From NCBI GenBank assembly GCA_003224665.1, contig QHZM01000262.1, positions 1 through 8,190 on the forward strand: a stretch of 8,190 bases of DNA. The letters are read 5' to 3'. The stretch's first letter is position 1. Each line of letters opens with the position of its first letter. Shown here one piece after another: positions 1 to 7,269 of the stretch. A program made the translations under genes and the position numbers. The notes beneath the pieces were generated by a model. The model did not search any database and was not told the origin of the DNA. It saw only the letters and a program-made list of their open reading frames with translations. The stretch is from Acidobacteriota bacterium. GTDB lineage: Bacteria; Acidobacteriota; Terriglobia; UBA7540.

Positions 1-22
1 GCCGAATTGCTTAAGCCGGGGC

Positions 23-42
23 CTTTCGAGAAAGCTCGAAAG
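23..42 (-). terminator. Hairpin after the coiled-coil gene, possible terminator
   Basis: An uninterrupted 8-bp inverted repeat (CTTTCGAG, loop of four, CTCGAAAG) lies 40 bases beyond the stop codon of the coiled-coil gene, where a transcript end would be expected. On the minus strand the stem is followed by GCCCCGG and not a T-run, so it does not meet the usual intrinsic terminator pattern. It could stabilise the 3' end of the mRNA or be incidental. Confidence 0.3.
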
Positions 43-81
43 CGCTGCTCACGGAAGTAGCCCCAAATAGTTGGAACGGTA

Positions 82-2247
82 CTAGCGGCGCTTCTTGGTC
101 TCTTCGCCCTCGGGTAATTCCTGCTCGGCGATTTTCTGAAAGCCAGGCTGCATCACCATCTTCAGCATGTTCGCAATCGTATTGCGGAACAGGTTTTCAG
201 CCTCGGCCGCGACCTGCTGCTGTTTTGACCTCAGTTGCTCGGTGAGGAGTTCCAGGTTCTGGTCAGCGTGCTTGTGGAGCTGGGCGGCGGAGGTCTCGAC
301 GATTTCCTCCGTGAGGGCCTGGAGTTTTTCGCGGATGGCCTCGGTGCTTTTCCCCTGAAACTCGCGCGCAGCCTGCTCGAGCCCTTCGCGCAGGCCCTCG
401 AGCAGGCGGTCCGATTCTTTGCGGAGTTTCCCCAGGACCGCGGGCGCGAACTCGTCGAGTTGCTTTTGCAGGGCCTCGGCGGAGGCGCGGGCGCTCCCCT
501 GGATTTTCTGCGATTGCGTTTGCAGGCGCTCCCGGGCTTGGTCTTCCCAGTCCTTCAGAACGACGGCCGCGGCACCCACCTGCTTGTTGACGGTGTCCGA
601 AGCTTCCTTCGCCGCCTGATCGGCTTTCGCCTTGACCTCGGCGACGGCCTGTTGGATGGAGTCGCCAATCCCTCGCTCAAGCTGCTTCAAAATATTGTCC
701 CGCTGCTTGACGAGCGACTCCTGAAGATAGGCTTGGAGATCCTCGGCGCTGCGCTCGCGCGTTTCGAGGAAGGCGCGGTGCAGGGTGCCGCGGTATTCCT
801 CGGAGGCCGACTTGGCCTCGAGGTCAAGCGAATCGAGGCTGGCCTGGGTGGCGCCGCGGATCTGCTTCAGGGCGTCTTCCACAAGTTTCGACCCGGTGGT
901 CTTGAGCTCTTCGTTGACCAGGTCGAGGCTGTCCTCGCCGACCTTTTGGAGTTGCTTCGCCAGAGAGTCCACCAGTTCTTCCGCGGTCTTTTGCAGCTTG
1001 TCGGATACGTCCTTGGAGCCTTTGTCCTGGGACTTGAGCAGGGTCTTCTGGAGGCGCGCGCCAAAGTCTTCGTGCAGGGCGTCGACTTTTTGCTTGAACG
1101 CTTCGAGCATCGAGACGGAAAATTCGGATAGTTTTTTCCGGTACGCTTCGGCTTCCGCCCTGAAATTCTGCTCGATGCTCTTCACGGTCTCTTGCTGGAT
1201 CCTGACCTGCAAATTCTGAAGGGCCTGCCGAATGGAACGGTCGATGGCGCCGGAGGCGAACGCTTTAAGCGACTTCTCCATCTCGGCCTTGACCGACGGG
1301 ACCATCTCGCTGGCGCTCTTCTGGATTTTTTCTCGGAATTCCTTCGTCGCCGCCTGGAGCAATCCCGCGATTTGAGTCCTCGACTGCTCGGTCAATTGTT
1401 TCTGGCGTGCTTCGATCTCCGGCCCGACCTTGGAGAGGTACTGGCCGGCGAGGGTTGAGACGCGTTCTGAGGCCTTCTTGCTGAAGGCGTCCATCGCCGC
1501 GGCGGCTTCGCCCTGGACGCGCTTGCGGGTCTGCTCGACGAAGCCGGCGGAAGTGCCTTCGAGCGCGGCGCGCGCTTTTTCTTCGATCTTTTCGAGAGCG
1601 GACTGAAGCGCCTGCTTGCTGGCTCCCTGGATCTCGCCCTGTGCCTTCTCGACTTCTGACTTTGCGCCGGCCTGAAGTTCCCTGAACTTGGTGAGGAGCG
1701 ACTCGATTTCATTCCGCGAGGCCTGGAGCTTTTCCGTGAAGGCGCCGAACTGCTCTTCAAGCGATCCGAGCATTTTCTGCTCGAGGCCGTTGGCCGCCTC
1801 CTGGAGGTTGGCCTGGGTCTGATGACCAAATTCGTTGCTGAGATTCGCCAGCTTTTCGGTGAAAGAGCGCAAGTCTGCTTCCGCGGCCTCCTCGGCCAGC
1901 TTGGAGAAATTGGCCAGCGCCGATTCCGTCGCTGCACTCGAGGACTGAGATGAAATCGAGCCGATCGGAGGACGCGTGGTGATGAGCGTCTTCGACGCGT
2001 CCGAAGCGGGGGCCGGTTTGGGCGCAGGCGGCGCGCTCGATTTTGGTGCCGGAGGAGCGGGAGGCCGAGGCACCACGGCGGCCGATAGGCGGACCTTCCT
2101 GCCAGTCGTCGGGAGGGAATTCGATGCCCCAGACGTTTTGGGCTTCGCTGAGCTGGACTCCGATTTCGTAGAGTTCCTTGGCGGAAAATTTGTCCCCGAG
2201 CCATACCACGTTCCCTTTGGCCGTGCGCCCGAGGGCGCGATTTTCAA
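82..2247 (-). CDS. Long coiled-coil protein part (C-terminal portion of a frameshifted PilZ-coiled-coil gene)
   Basis: The open frame gives 721 residues, but only about residue 54 onward looks like real protein. The first 50 residues read the PilZ domain DNA in the wrong frame, so the ATG at 2247 is probably not the true start. A Pro/Ala/Lys linker (about residues 60-85) comes first. It is followed by more than 600 residues rich in Ala, Glu, Gln, Lys and Leu with heptad-like spacing, for example FTEKLANLSNEF near 130 and FTEKLQASRNEI near 170. The tail is short and charged (EGEETKKRR). I see no cysteine, signal peptide or membrane segment, so the product is probably a cytosolic, elongated alpha-helical rod. 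The composition resembles apolipoprotein-like or phasin-like helices, but no specific family can be named. If the frames are joined, the full product starting at 2458 is about 791 residues. Function is unknown; a scaffold or filament-forming role is inference only. Confidence 0.75.
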   Translation of the reverse strand: MKIAPSGARPKGTWYGSGTNFPPRNSTKSESSSAKPKTSGASNSLPTTGRKVRLSAAVVPRPPAPPAPKSSAPPAPKPAPASDASKTLITTRPPIGSISSQSSSAATESALANFSKLAEEAAEADLRSFTEKLANLSNEFGHQTQANLQEAANGLEQKMLGSLEEQFGAFTEKLQASRNEIESLLTKFRELQAGAKSEVEKAQGEIQGASKQALQSALEKIEEKARAALEGTSAGFVEQTRKRVQGEAAAAMDAFSKKASERVSTLAGQYLSKVGPEIEARQKQLTEQSRTQIAGLLQAATKEFREKIQKSASEMVPSVKAEMEKSLKAFASGAIDRSIRQALQNLQVRIQQETVKSIEQNFRAEAEAYRKKLSEFSVSMLEAFKQKVDALHEDFGARLQKTLLKSQDKGSKDVSDKLQKTAEELVDSLAKQLQKVGEDSLDLVNEELKTTGSKLVEDALKQIRGATQASLDSLDLEAKSASEEYRGTLHRAFLETRERSAEDLQAYLQESLVKQRDNILKQLERGIGDSIQQAVAEVKAKADQAAKEASDTVNKQVGAAAVVLKDWEDQARERLQTQSQKIQGSARASAEALQKQLDEFAPAVLGKLRKESDRLLEGLREGLEQAAREFQGKSTEAIREKLQALTEEIVETSAAQLHKHADQNLELLTEQLRSKQQQVAAEAENLFRNTIANMLKMVMQPGFQKIAEQELPEGEETKKRR

Positions 2248-2458
2248 CGGTAATCTCTGCTCCCAATGAGAGCTGATGGGCCGTGGCGACTTTGGCGCCG
2301 TGTTTGTTGATGATCAAAGTTCGAGTATTTTCTTTAAACGTGTGGCCGGCAGCATCTTTCCCACTGATTGTAATAGGGATAGAGATGGAGAGCCTGGTGC
2401 TCCGGCGCCCAGCCGCACCTTGGGTTTCGACTTTTTCCCCTTTGGTGGGAACCGCCAT
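1757..2458 (-). CDS. PilZ domain protein (N-terminal portion of the same frameshifted gene)
   Basis: Residues 1-118 (down to about base 2105) form a PilZ-like beta-barrel domain: a short N-tail, RRSTR at 18-22 matching the RxxxR half of the c-di-GMP motif, then alternating strands ending in VWGIEFPPDDW. The second motif, normally (D/N)xSxxG, reads IINKHG at 49-54, so the Asp/Asn and Ser positions hold Ile and Asn. Nucleotide binding is therefore uncertain. From about residue 123 to the stop the sequence becomes low-quality Arg/Gly/Pro-rich protein, which is the coiled-coil gene read out of frame. The tail to 1757 is probably not biological; the real gene should continue in the neighbouring frame to base 82. 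The ATG at 2458 has no Shine-Dalgarno, which fits the promoter lying immediately upstream. PilZ proteins usually regulate motility, polysaccharide or surface behaviour; here the target is unknown. Confidence 0.75.
   Translation of the reverse strand: MAVPTKGEKVETQGAAGRRSTRLSISIPITISGKDAAGHTFKENTRTLIINKHGAKVATAHQLSLGAEITVENRALGRTAKGNVVWLGDKFSAKELYEIGVQLSEAQNVWGIEFPPDDWQEGPPIGRRGASASRSSGTKIERAACAQTGPRFGRVEDAHHHASSDRLDFISVLECSDGIGAGQFLQAGRGGRGSRLALFHRKAGESQQRIWSSDPGQPPGGGQRPRAENARIA
2070..2105 (-). other. Probable frameshift zone joining PilZ and coiled-coil parts
   Basis: The PilZ frame makes sense down to PPDDWQ (about 2105) and the other frame makes sense from the PRPPAPPAP linker (about 2080 down). 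The span 2458 to 82 is 2377 bases, one more than a multiple of three, so one extra base (or two missing) in this interval restores a single reading frame. I see no homopolymer longer than three and no stop codon or classic +1 slippery site here. A real indel or a base-calling error is therefore more likely than programmed frameshifting. Confidence 0.65.
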
Positions 2459-2467
2459 CTTGGTCGG

Positions 2468-2496
2468 ATTATAGTTGATAGTTTTACCTAACTCAA
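2468..2496 (-). promoter_or_regulatory. Sigma70-like promoter of the PilZ gene, probably leaderless
   Basis: On the minus strand TTGAGT (2496-2491) and a perfect TATAAT (2473-2468) are separated by 17 bases. The ATG follows the -10 box after only nine bases (CCGACCAAG). A transcript starting the usual 6-8 bases after the -10 box would begin within about three bases of the ATG. The lack of a Shine-Dalgarno agrees with leaderless translation. Confidence 0.6.
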
Positions 2497-2912
2497 CTTA
2501 TGAGGGGGATCCGAGCGGGCTTGGAGGGGCCTTGTAACACCGTCCAGTTATGTGCTGAGTCAAATAGATCCGACCATAGTCAGAACGTATTAACTCTTGG
2601 AGACTTACCCGCAGGACCGGTGAAGACGTGGACTGGGCCGGGCGTGTCGAGAAGGCACCGGCAAAAACGAGAAAGGTTTACTGGCTGAGCGACAGCAAGC
2701 GCCCTTTTTCAAGAAACCGGGTGGTCGACCCATGACGCGCGGCGCGCGGATCGTGGTTCGCCCCCGAAGCGGTCGGCTGGAGCCGCTTCGTTAGGCGCCG
2801 TCCCCCCTTTCTACCCACTGGTTCCTATCATTCCTGCGGAGCGTGATTTCGGCGAAGGCATACGAGCGGATTTTGTTAGAAAGCTGGAATGCTGTGGCCC
2901 TTCGTTAAAGAG
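2497..2912. other. Intergenic region without a recognisable gene
   Basis: This roughly 400-base stretch lies between the last exporter permease and the PilZ promoter. The open frames across it (such as a 62-codon plus-strand frame at 2500-2688) have no recognisable domain and no convincing start. I see no tRNA fold. The only clear structure is the hairpin and attC-like element at 2765-2797. No U-tract terminator for the exporter operon is visible. Confidence 0.5.
2765..2797 (-). repeat. Hairpin with attC-left-half-like sequence
   Basis: On the minus strand GCCTAAC (2797-2791, fitting the integron R'' consensus RYYYAAC) is followed by a perfect 8-bp stem CGAAGCGG/CCGCTTCG (overlapping by one base) whose loop holds CTCCAGCCGA. 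This order resembles the left half of an integron attC site (R'', spacer, L''). I cannot find the matching right half (GTTRRRY) within the next 150 bases, so a complete attC site is not supported. It may be a truncated site or a plain hairpin after the operon. Confidence 0.3.
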
Positions 2913-4082
2913 TTAAAGCGCACGCAAAGCCAGAGCAACGGGACGACGTGCCGCCCGGATCGCCGGTGGCAATCCGCCGACCAGACCCATGACCAACGCA
3001 AAAAGGATTCCCCAAAGGAGCAGCGCCGGAGTTACACGGAAAGCAAACGCCAAGTGGGAGAAGGTTTGCCAGTTCATGGCGCCGGTCGTGAATCCATTCA
3101 GCGGCAGCACGGCCACGCAACCGAGCGCCCCGCCCAGGGACGAAATCAACAGAGCTTCAATCAGAAAGGAGACGACGACGCTTGCTGCACCAAAGCCGAT
3201 GGCGCGCATCGTCGCAATCTCCCGCGAGCGCTCTGCGACGGCAGAGTACATCGTATTGAGCGCGCCGAAGACCGCGCCGATTCCCATCACAGTGGCGACA
3301 ATCGAGCCGAGCACCACGATCAATGTTGTCAGTGCGCGCGACTGTTTGTCGTAATAGTCCACTTCACGGCTTATGTCCACGGACATGCGCGGGTCCGCCG
3401 TAACCGCGTCCTTGAACTGCTGAAATGCGTCGGAGGATGTCAAATGCACGGTCACCGACTGAAAGACGTTTTCGGGCCGGTGATACACTTGGTTCAACAC
3501 GCGCCCGTCGCACCAGACTTCGGAGTCAAACGCCGTGCCGCCCGAATCGAAAACTCCGACGACGCTCCAAGTCCCGCCGCCAAACTTCACCGCATTGTCG
3601 AGTGCTAGCCCGGCATAGGTGCGTGTGGCATTGCGGCCGACGATGAGTTCCGCGACTCCCGGGCGAAAGAACCGTCCTTCGACGATTTTCACTTTGCTGC
3701 GGACTTCGAGCGCCCTCGGCGAGACGCCACGGACCTGCACGTTGGCGTCGGTCCCCGTCGCTCGAAGCGGGAAGGGGGCCACAACCACGGTTTCCGGGCT
3801 GACAAGCGGGCCTTCGGCCGTTCGAGCGACTCCCGGAGCGTCTTCGAGCACTTTCACCTCGTCGAGCGTCACCGCGCCCATTATCTCTGCGGTAGCGCCG
3901 GCGCGGAGGACGAGCGCGTTGCCCGAAGAGCCGGAAGAAACGAGCGTGGCCTTGAAGCCGCGCGCCAGCGACAGCATAGCGACGAAGACGCCGACTGTTC
4001 CGGCGACGCCGAGCACGGCGACGACCGCCGAGGTCCAGCGGACTTTCACGCTCCGCGGATTATATACGACAGGAATTGCCAT
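2913..4082 (-). CDS. MacB/FtsX-type ABC exporter permease (second permease)
   Basis: This 389-residue inner-membrane permease should pair with the upstream permease and ATPase in an exporter that couples ATP use to periplasmic transport. Its layout is typical of MacB: one N-terminal membrane helix (about 18-40), a large periplasmic domain (about 41-250, containing VEGRFFRPGVAELIVG and VVGVFDSGGTAFDSE), then three C-terminal helices (about 252-278, 302-328, 351-374). The FtsX-domain signature AERSREIATMRAIGFG lies near 283-298. The ATG at 4082 is preferred because GGAGAG ends 7 bases before it. The GTG at 4088, which would overlap the previous stop by 4 bases, sits too close to that site. It is the last gene of the operon. 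The substrate cannot be told from sequence; lipid, peptide, macrolide or signal export are all possible. Confidence 0.88.
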   Translation of the reverse strand: MAIPVVYNPRSVKVRWTSAVVAVLGVAGTVGVFVAMLSLARGFKATLVSSGSSGNALVLRAGATAEIMGAVTLDEVKVLEDAPGVARTAEGPLVSPETVVVAPFPLRATGTDANVQVRGVSPRALEVRSKVKIVEGRFFRPGVAELIVGRNATRTYAGLALDNAVKFGGGTWSVVGVFDSGGTAFDSEVWCDGRVLNQVYHRPENVFQSVTVHLTSSDAFQQFKDAVTADPRMSVDISREVDYYDKQSRALTTLIVVLGSIVATVMGIGAVFGALNTMYSAVAERSREIATMRAIGFGAASVVVSFLIEALLISSLGGALGCVAVLPLNGFTTGAMNWQTFSHLAFAFRVTPALLLWGILFALVMGLVGGLPPAIRAARRPVALALRAL

Positions 4083-4084
4083 CT

Positions 4085-5227
4085 TCACACTCTCCGCAGG
4101 GCGTCCACGACGCGCAATCGCATTGCCCCAACCGCGGGCAGAAGGCCACTGGCGACGCCCACGGCCAGCGCTACTCCGAGACCTGAGATGATCGCCTTCA
4201 GGGGAAGGTAGAAGAATGGCAACAGACCCCGCGTCGGGTCGCCACCCAATGTAAACAGCTTCGCCAGCCCGAGACCCAGGGCTCCGCCCAGGATCGCAAT
4301 CAGGAGTGACTCGGCCAGGACGAGAAGCAGCACGAAGCGGTCCGAAAAGCCCACGGCTTTCAGCACCGCGAGTTCAGCCGTGCGTTCACGCACGGCGATG
4401 GCCATGGTGTTGCCGGTAACCAGGAGCAGGGTGAAGAAAACCACGCCGCCGATCGAGAGGATTAGAAATTCAATGTTTCCCATCTGCTTGACCCAGCCGG
4501 CCGCAAACGCCTTCTCCGTCTCCGTGCGCGTCTCGTACGGAGAATTGGCAAAAAGCTGGTCAATCTGCTTGGCGATGCGCACGGAATCGTCCGGGTTCTC
4601 CACGCGCAGCACGTACCATCCGATTTGGCCCTTCAGTCGGTCGGGCACTCGCTCTTCCAGGTAGTTCCACTGAAACCAGAACTGGGTCTCGTCGTCCTGT
4701 CGCCGCTGCCCGTGGTAAATACCGTCCAGGTTGAACTCCCACGGCCCGGGAAGAAATGAGCTTTTGAGCGGAATGCGGTCTCCGATTTTCCAGCCGAAGC
4801 GCTTTGCCGTAGCGGCGCCCACAATCGTCCCCTGGCGGTCCTTGACGAAAGTCTGCCACTGGTCCTCCGGCACGATGAGCTCGGGATAGACTTTGCGCTG
4901 GTTCTCTATGTCAATGGCGAATTGAGGGAAGAAATTCCGCTCATCCTGATAGACGCCGCCGAACCAATTCGCAAAGGTGATGGTCTTGACGCCGCGCAGC
5001 TGCAGGATGCGCTCTCGATAGGAAAGCGGCAAAGGCTGGATGATCGAAACGCGGTTGATAACAACGAGCCGGTCCGCGCCTGCCACCTCCACCCCCTGGC
5101 TGAACGCCCCCCTCACTACCGCCAGCAGGCCGAAGAGGAATAACGCCACAGCGAACGACCCGATGGTCAGCAGGAATCGGATTTTCTTGCGGAAGAGATT
5201 GGCGAAGATCAACCCGCGAAACTTCAT
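4085..5227 (-). CDS. MacB/FtsX-type ABC exporter permease (first permease)
   Basis: The product is 380 residues with a helix at about 17-38, a periplasmic domain at about 39-250 and three more helices near 253-276, 298-322 and 343-366. VRERTAELAVLKAVGFSD (279-296) is the cytoplasmic loop typical of the FtsX domain. The periplasmic part differs strongly from that of the other permease (for example it has an aromatic-rich FWFQWNYLEERVPD segment at 183-196), which suggests a heterodimeric membrane unit. The ATG overlaps the ATPase stop codon as ATGA. A strong Shine-Dalgarno GGGAGGG lies 5 bases upstream, inside the ATPase gene, so translation is probably coupled. DevC and MacB are the closest named types; the substrate is unknown. 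Confidence 0.88.
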   Translation of the reverse strand: MKFRGLIFANLFRKKIRFLLTIGSFAVALFLFGLLAVVRGAFSQGVEVAGADRLVVINRVSIIQPLPLSYRERILQLRGVKTITFANWFGGVYQDERNFFPQFAIDIENQRKVYPELIVPEDQWQTFVKDRQGTIVGAATAKRFGWKIGDRIPLKSSFLPGPWEFNLDGIYHGQRRQDDETQFWFQWNYLEERVPDRLKGQIGWYVLRVENPDDSVRIAKQIDQLFANSPYETRTETEKAFAAGWVKQMGNIEFLILSIGGVVFFTLLLVTGNTMAIAVRERTAELAVLKAVGFSDRFVLLLVLAESLLIAILGGALGLGLAKLFTLGGDPTRGLLPFFYLPLKAIISGLGVALAVGVASGLLPAVGAMRLRVVDALRRV

Positions 5228-5964
5228 GCGAGCCCTCCCGCCGTTACTCCCTCCGGCTTGGCCGCTTCAACGAGGACGCCCTTTTCCAAGTGCAGGGTGA
5301 CGTCCGCCCGCTGGGCCACTACGGGATCGTGCGTGACCATCAGGACAGTTTTCCCGAACTCTTTCATCAATCGTTGAATCAGATTCATAATTTCATCCGC
5401 GCTTTTGCGGTCCAGATCGCCCGTTAGCTCGTCGCAAAGCAGGAAGGTGGGGTCGGAGACAATTGCCCGCGCAATTGCCACGCGCTGCTCCTGACCGCCG
5501 GAAAGTTGCCGGGGGTAGTGGTCCGTCCGGTCGACCAATCCGACGATGGCCAGCGCCGTCTCCACGTGCTTGCGCCGGTCCGCCTTCGATAGCTTTGTTA
5601 ATAGCAGCGGCAGCTCGACATTTTGAAACGCCGTCAGTACCGGAATAAGGTTGTACATTTGGAAGACAAAACCGACATGCCGGGCTCGCCACTCCGTAAG
5701 CTTGCTCCTGGACATATGAGTGATTTCGTCGCCGGCCACCGTGATGCTGCCCGCGGAAGGCACATCCAAACCACCGATCAGATTGAGAAGCGTGGTTTTC
5801 CCCGAACCACTCGGGCCCATGAACGCCACGAAATCTCCCTTATCCACGTCTAGATTGAGCCCTTGAAGTACGTGAATCTCCTCGCTCCCGCGCTGGTATT
5901 TCTTGTCCAGCCCGCGCACTTGAATCAGGCTCGACGAACCTCTCCCCCCATCCACACGCACCAT
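5224..5964 (-). CDS. ABC exporter ATP-binding protein, MacB/LolD/DevA type
   Basis: This 246-residue cytosolic ATPase powers the two permeases. The nucleotide-binding order is complete: Walker A GPSGSGKT (50-57), Q-loop FQ (101-102) followed by MYNLIPVLTAFQNVELPL as in the MacB/LolD family, signature LSGGQEQRVAIARA (154-167), Walker B FLLCDE (174-179), D-loop GDLD and switch histidine VTHD (H212). Two departures from the usual pattern are visible. Walker B is followed by Leu where DEPTG normally has Pro (DELTG, codon CTA at about 5427-5425), and the signature reads GGQEQ instead of GGQQQ. The catalytic Glu179 is intact, so activity is expected. The ATG at 5964 is chosen over an upstream start because GGGGGAG lies 4 bases before it, overlapping the adaptor stop codon, and because the domain begins shortly after. 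Confidence 0.92.
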   Translation of the reverse strand: MVRVDGGRGSSSLIQVRGLDKKYQRGSEEIHVLQGLNLDVDKGDFVAFMGPSGSGKTTLLNLIGGLDVPSAGSITVAGDEITHMSRSKLTEWRARHVGFVFQMYNLIPVLTAFQNVELPLLLTKLSKADRRKHVETALAIVGLVDRTDHYPRQLSGGQEQRVAIARAIVSDPTFLLCDELTGDLDRKSADEIMNLIQRLMKEFGKTVLMVTHDPVVAQRADVTLHLEKGVLVEAAKPEGVTAGGLA

Positions 5965-5968
5965 TTCG

Positions 5969-5975
5969 CTCCCCC
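5969..5975 (-). promoter_or_regulatory. Ribosome binding site deciding the ATPase start
   Basis: GGGGGAG on the minus strand overlaps the last base of the adaptor TAG stop and sits 4 bases before the ATG at 5964. It supports that start and suggests translational coupling with the adaptor gene. Confidence 0.65.
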
Positions 5976-7213
5976 TACTGCTTGATCTCAACCGCTTGGC
6001 CCTCACGCAGCATCTGCGGCCCTCGCACGACCAACTTGTCGCCCGGCGAGACGCCGGCAATCACTTCGACATCGCTCCCTCGCTCCGCACCCAGGCTTAC
6101 CGCTCGCCGCTCCAGCTTAGCTTCCCGAACCAAGAACACCACCTGCTTCCCGTTTTCTTCCCGCACAGCGCCTCGTGGAATTAGCGCCCTCGCTTTGTTT
6201 GCCCTGTTCCTAGAGCCAGGATCTTCTTCGCTCAGGAAAGCTACTTTGACGCCCATGTCCGGAAGAATGCGCGGATCCAGTTTGTCGAAAGCGATGCGCA
6301 CTTTCACCGTAGCCTTTTGGCGGTCGGCCGTAGGAATAATCGTGCGCACCTTCGCTGGAATCTGCCAGTCCGGATAGGCATCGAGCGTGGCGATCACCTT
6401 CTGTCCCGGTCTCGCTCGCGAAATGTATGATTCGTTGACGTCCACCTCGACCTCGAGCGAATTCATATCCACGACTGTGGCGATGCCCGTTCGGGTGAAT
6501 CCACCCCCGGCCGATATGGGTGAGACCATCTCACCCACCTGCGCGTCCTTTGAAACCACCAACCCGCCAAAAGGCGCGCGGATCGTTGCGTTCTCCACAT
6601 CCTGCTCGGCCACCGTGATGCGCGCCTCCGCCGCCCGCACCTGTGCCCTGGCCAACGCAATTCGCGCGCGCAGACTTTCAACGGTTGTCCGCGCCTGGTC
6701 TAGGGCCTGAACAGTTTGTATTCCCGCAGCTTGCAGATCCTTCGCCCGCTGCAATTCTCGCTCCGCATTGGCGAGATTGACCTCGAGGTCTTTGATCGAC
6801 GCAGCAGTAGCATCGCGCTCGGCCTTTGCGGCGACCAGCCGGACGCGCGCATCGGAGCCGTCAAGCCTGGCCAGGATCTGGCCCGCATTAACACGTATTC
6901 CCTCCTCTGCGTAAACGGCGGTCACGCGTCCCGTAATCTTCGCCGCGATCGTGGATCTTCGCCGCGGCGTTACATAGCCGCTCGCATTGAGCAGAGCAGA
7001 GGCCCGCGGGTCTCCAGCCGGGCGCGCCGGAGCAACCTCAACCTGGGGCTGTTGGCTCCTCAGAGCGACCACCAAGCCTCCTATGACCACGACGGCGCCC
7101 AGGCCCGCCGCAGACAGTCCCAGCCGTCTCCCTGCCTTTCCAGCCGCTCGCAAAGGTTCCTCGATCTTGAGCGTAGCTAGGTCGTGCGCGGCGAGTCTCG
7201 TAGGCGTGCCCAT
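5975..7213 (-). CDS. HlyD/MacA-type periplasmic adaptor (membrane fusion protein)
   Basis: This 412-residue protein should link the inner-membrane ABC unit to an outer-membrane channel. In order it shows a cytosolic N-tail, one membrane anchor (about 33-52, LGLSAAGLGAVVVIGGLVVA), the first half of the lipoyl-like domain (79-118, GYVTPRRRSTIAAKITGRV), an alpha-helical hairpin (about 122-205, many Ala/Glu/Arg), the second lipoyl half (207-232, ATIRAPFGGLVVSKDAQVGE), a beta-barrel domain (about 252-325) and a membrane-proximal domain (about 340-412, ending SPGDKLVVRGPQMLREGQAVEI). Its length is normal for the family. The ATG at 7213 is chosen because AAGGGG lies 10 bases upstream and a promoter lies about 50 bases before that. 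An in-frame TTG at 7252 would add 13 residues without a good ribosome binding site. It is the first gene of the four-gene operon. No TolC-like partner is in the window. Confidence 0.92.
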   Translation of the reverse strand: MGTPTRLAAHDLATLKIEEPLRAAGKAGRRLGLSAAGLGAVVVIGGLVVALRSQQPQVEVAPARPAGDPRASALLNASGYVTPRRRSTIAAKITGRVTAVYAEEGIRVNAGQILARLDGSDARVRLVAAKAERDATAASIKDLEVNLANAERELQRAKDLQAAGIQTVQALDQARTTVESLRARIALARAQVRAAEARITVAEQDVENATIRAPFGGLVVSKDAQVGEMVSPISAGGGFTRTGIATVVDMNSLEVEVDVNESYISRARPGQKVIATLDAYPDWQIPAKVRTIIPTADRQKATVKVRIAFDKLDPRILPDMGVKVAFLSEEDPGSRNRANKARALIPRGAVREENGKQVVFLVREAKLERRAVSLGAERGSDVEVIAGVSPGDKLVVRGPQMLREGQAVEIKQ

Positions 7214-7269
7214 GAAGATAAAGCCCCTTGCACGTCCGTCCCGTCCTTGCAACTTGCTTCGGTAATGGA

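Noticed and set aside
235..1131. Plus-strand open frame of 298 codons opposite the coiled coil
   Set aside because: It is antisense to a GC-rich, strongly codon-biased coiled-coil gene. Its Leu/Arg/Gly-rich translation has no domain, and such mirror frames are expected here.
2461..2575. ATCCGACCA present on opposite strands near 2465 and 2571, with a related GATCCGACC at 7679
   Set aside because: By rough count a few 9-base repeats are expected by chance within the intergenic DNA alone, and hundreds across the window, so this is not evidence of an operator.
2889..3608. Plus-strand open frame of 239 codons opposite the second permease
   Set aside because: The permease frame has clear membrane helices and an FtsX signature. 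The opposite frame is His/Arg/Gln-rich with no recognisable features.
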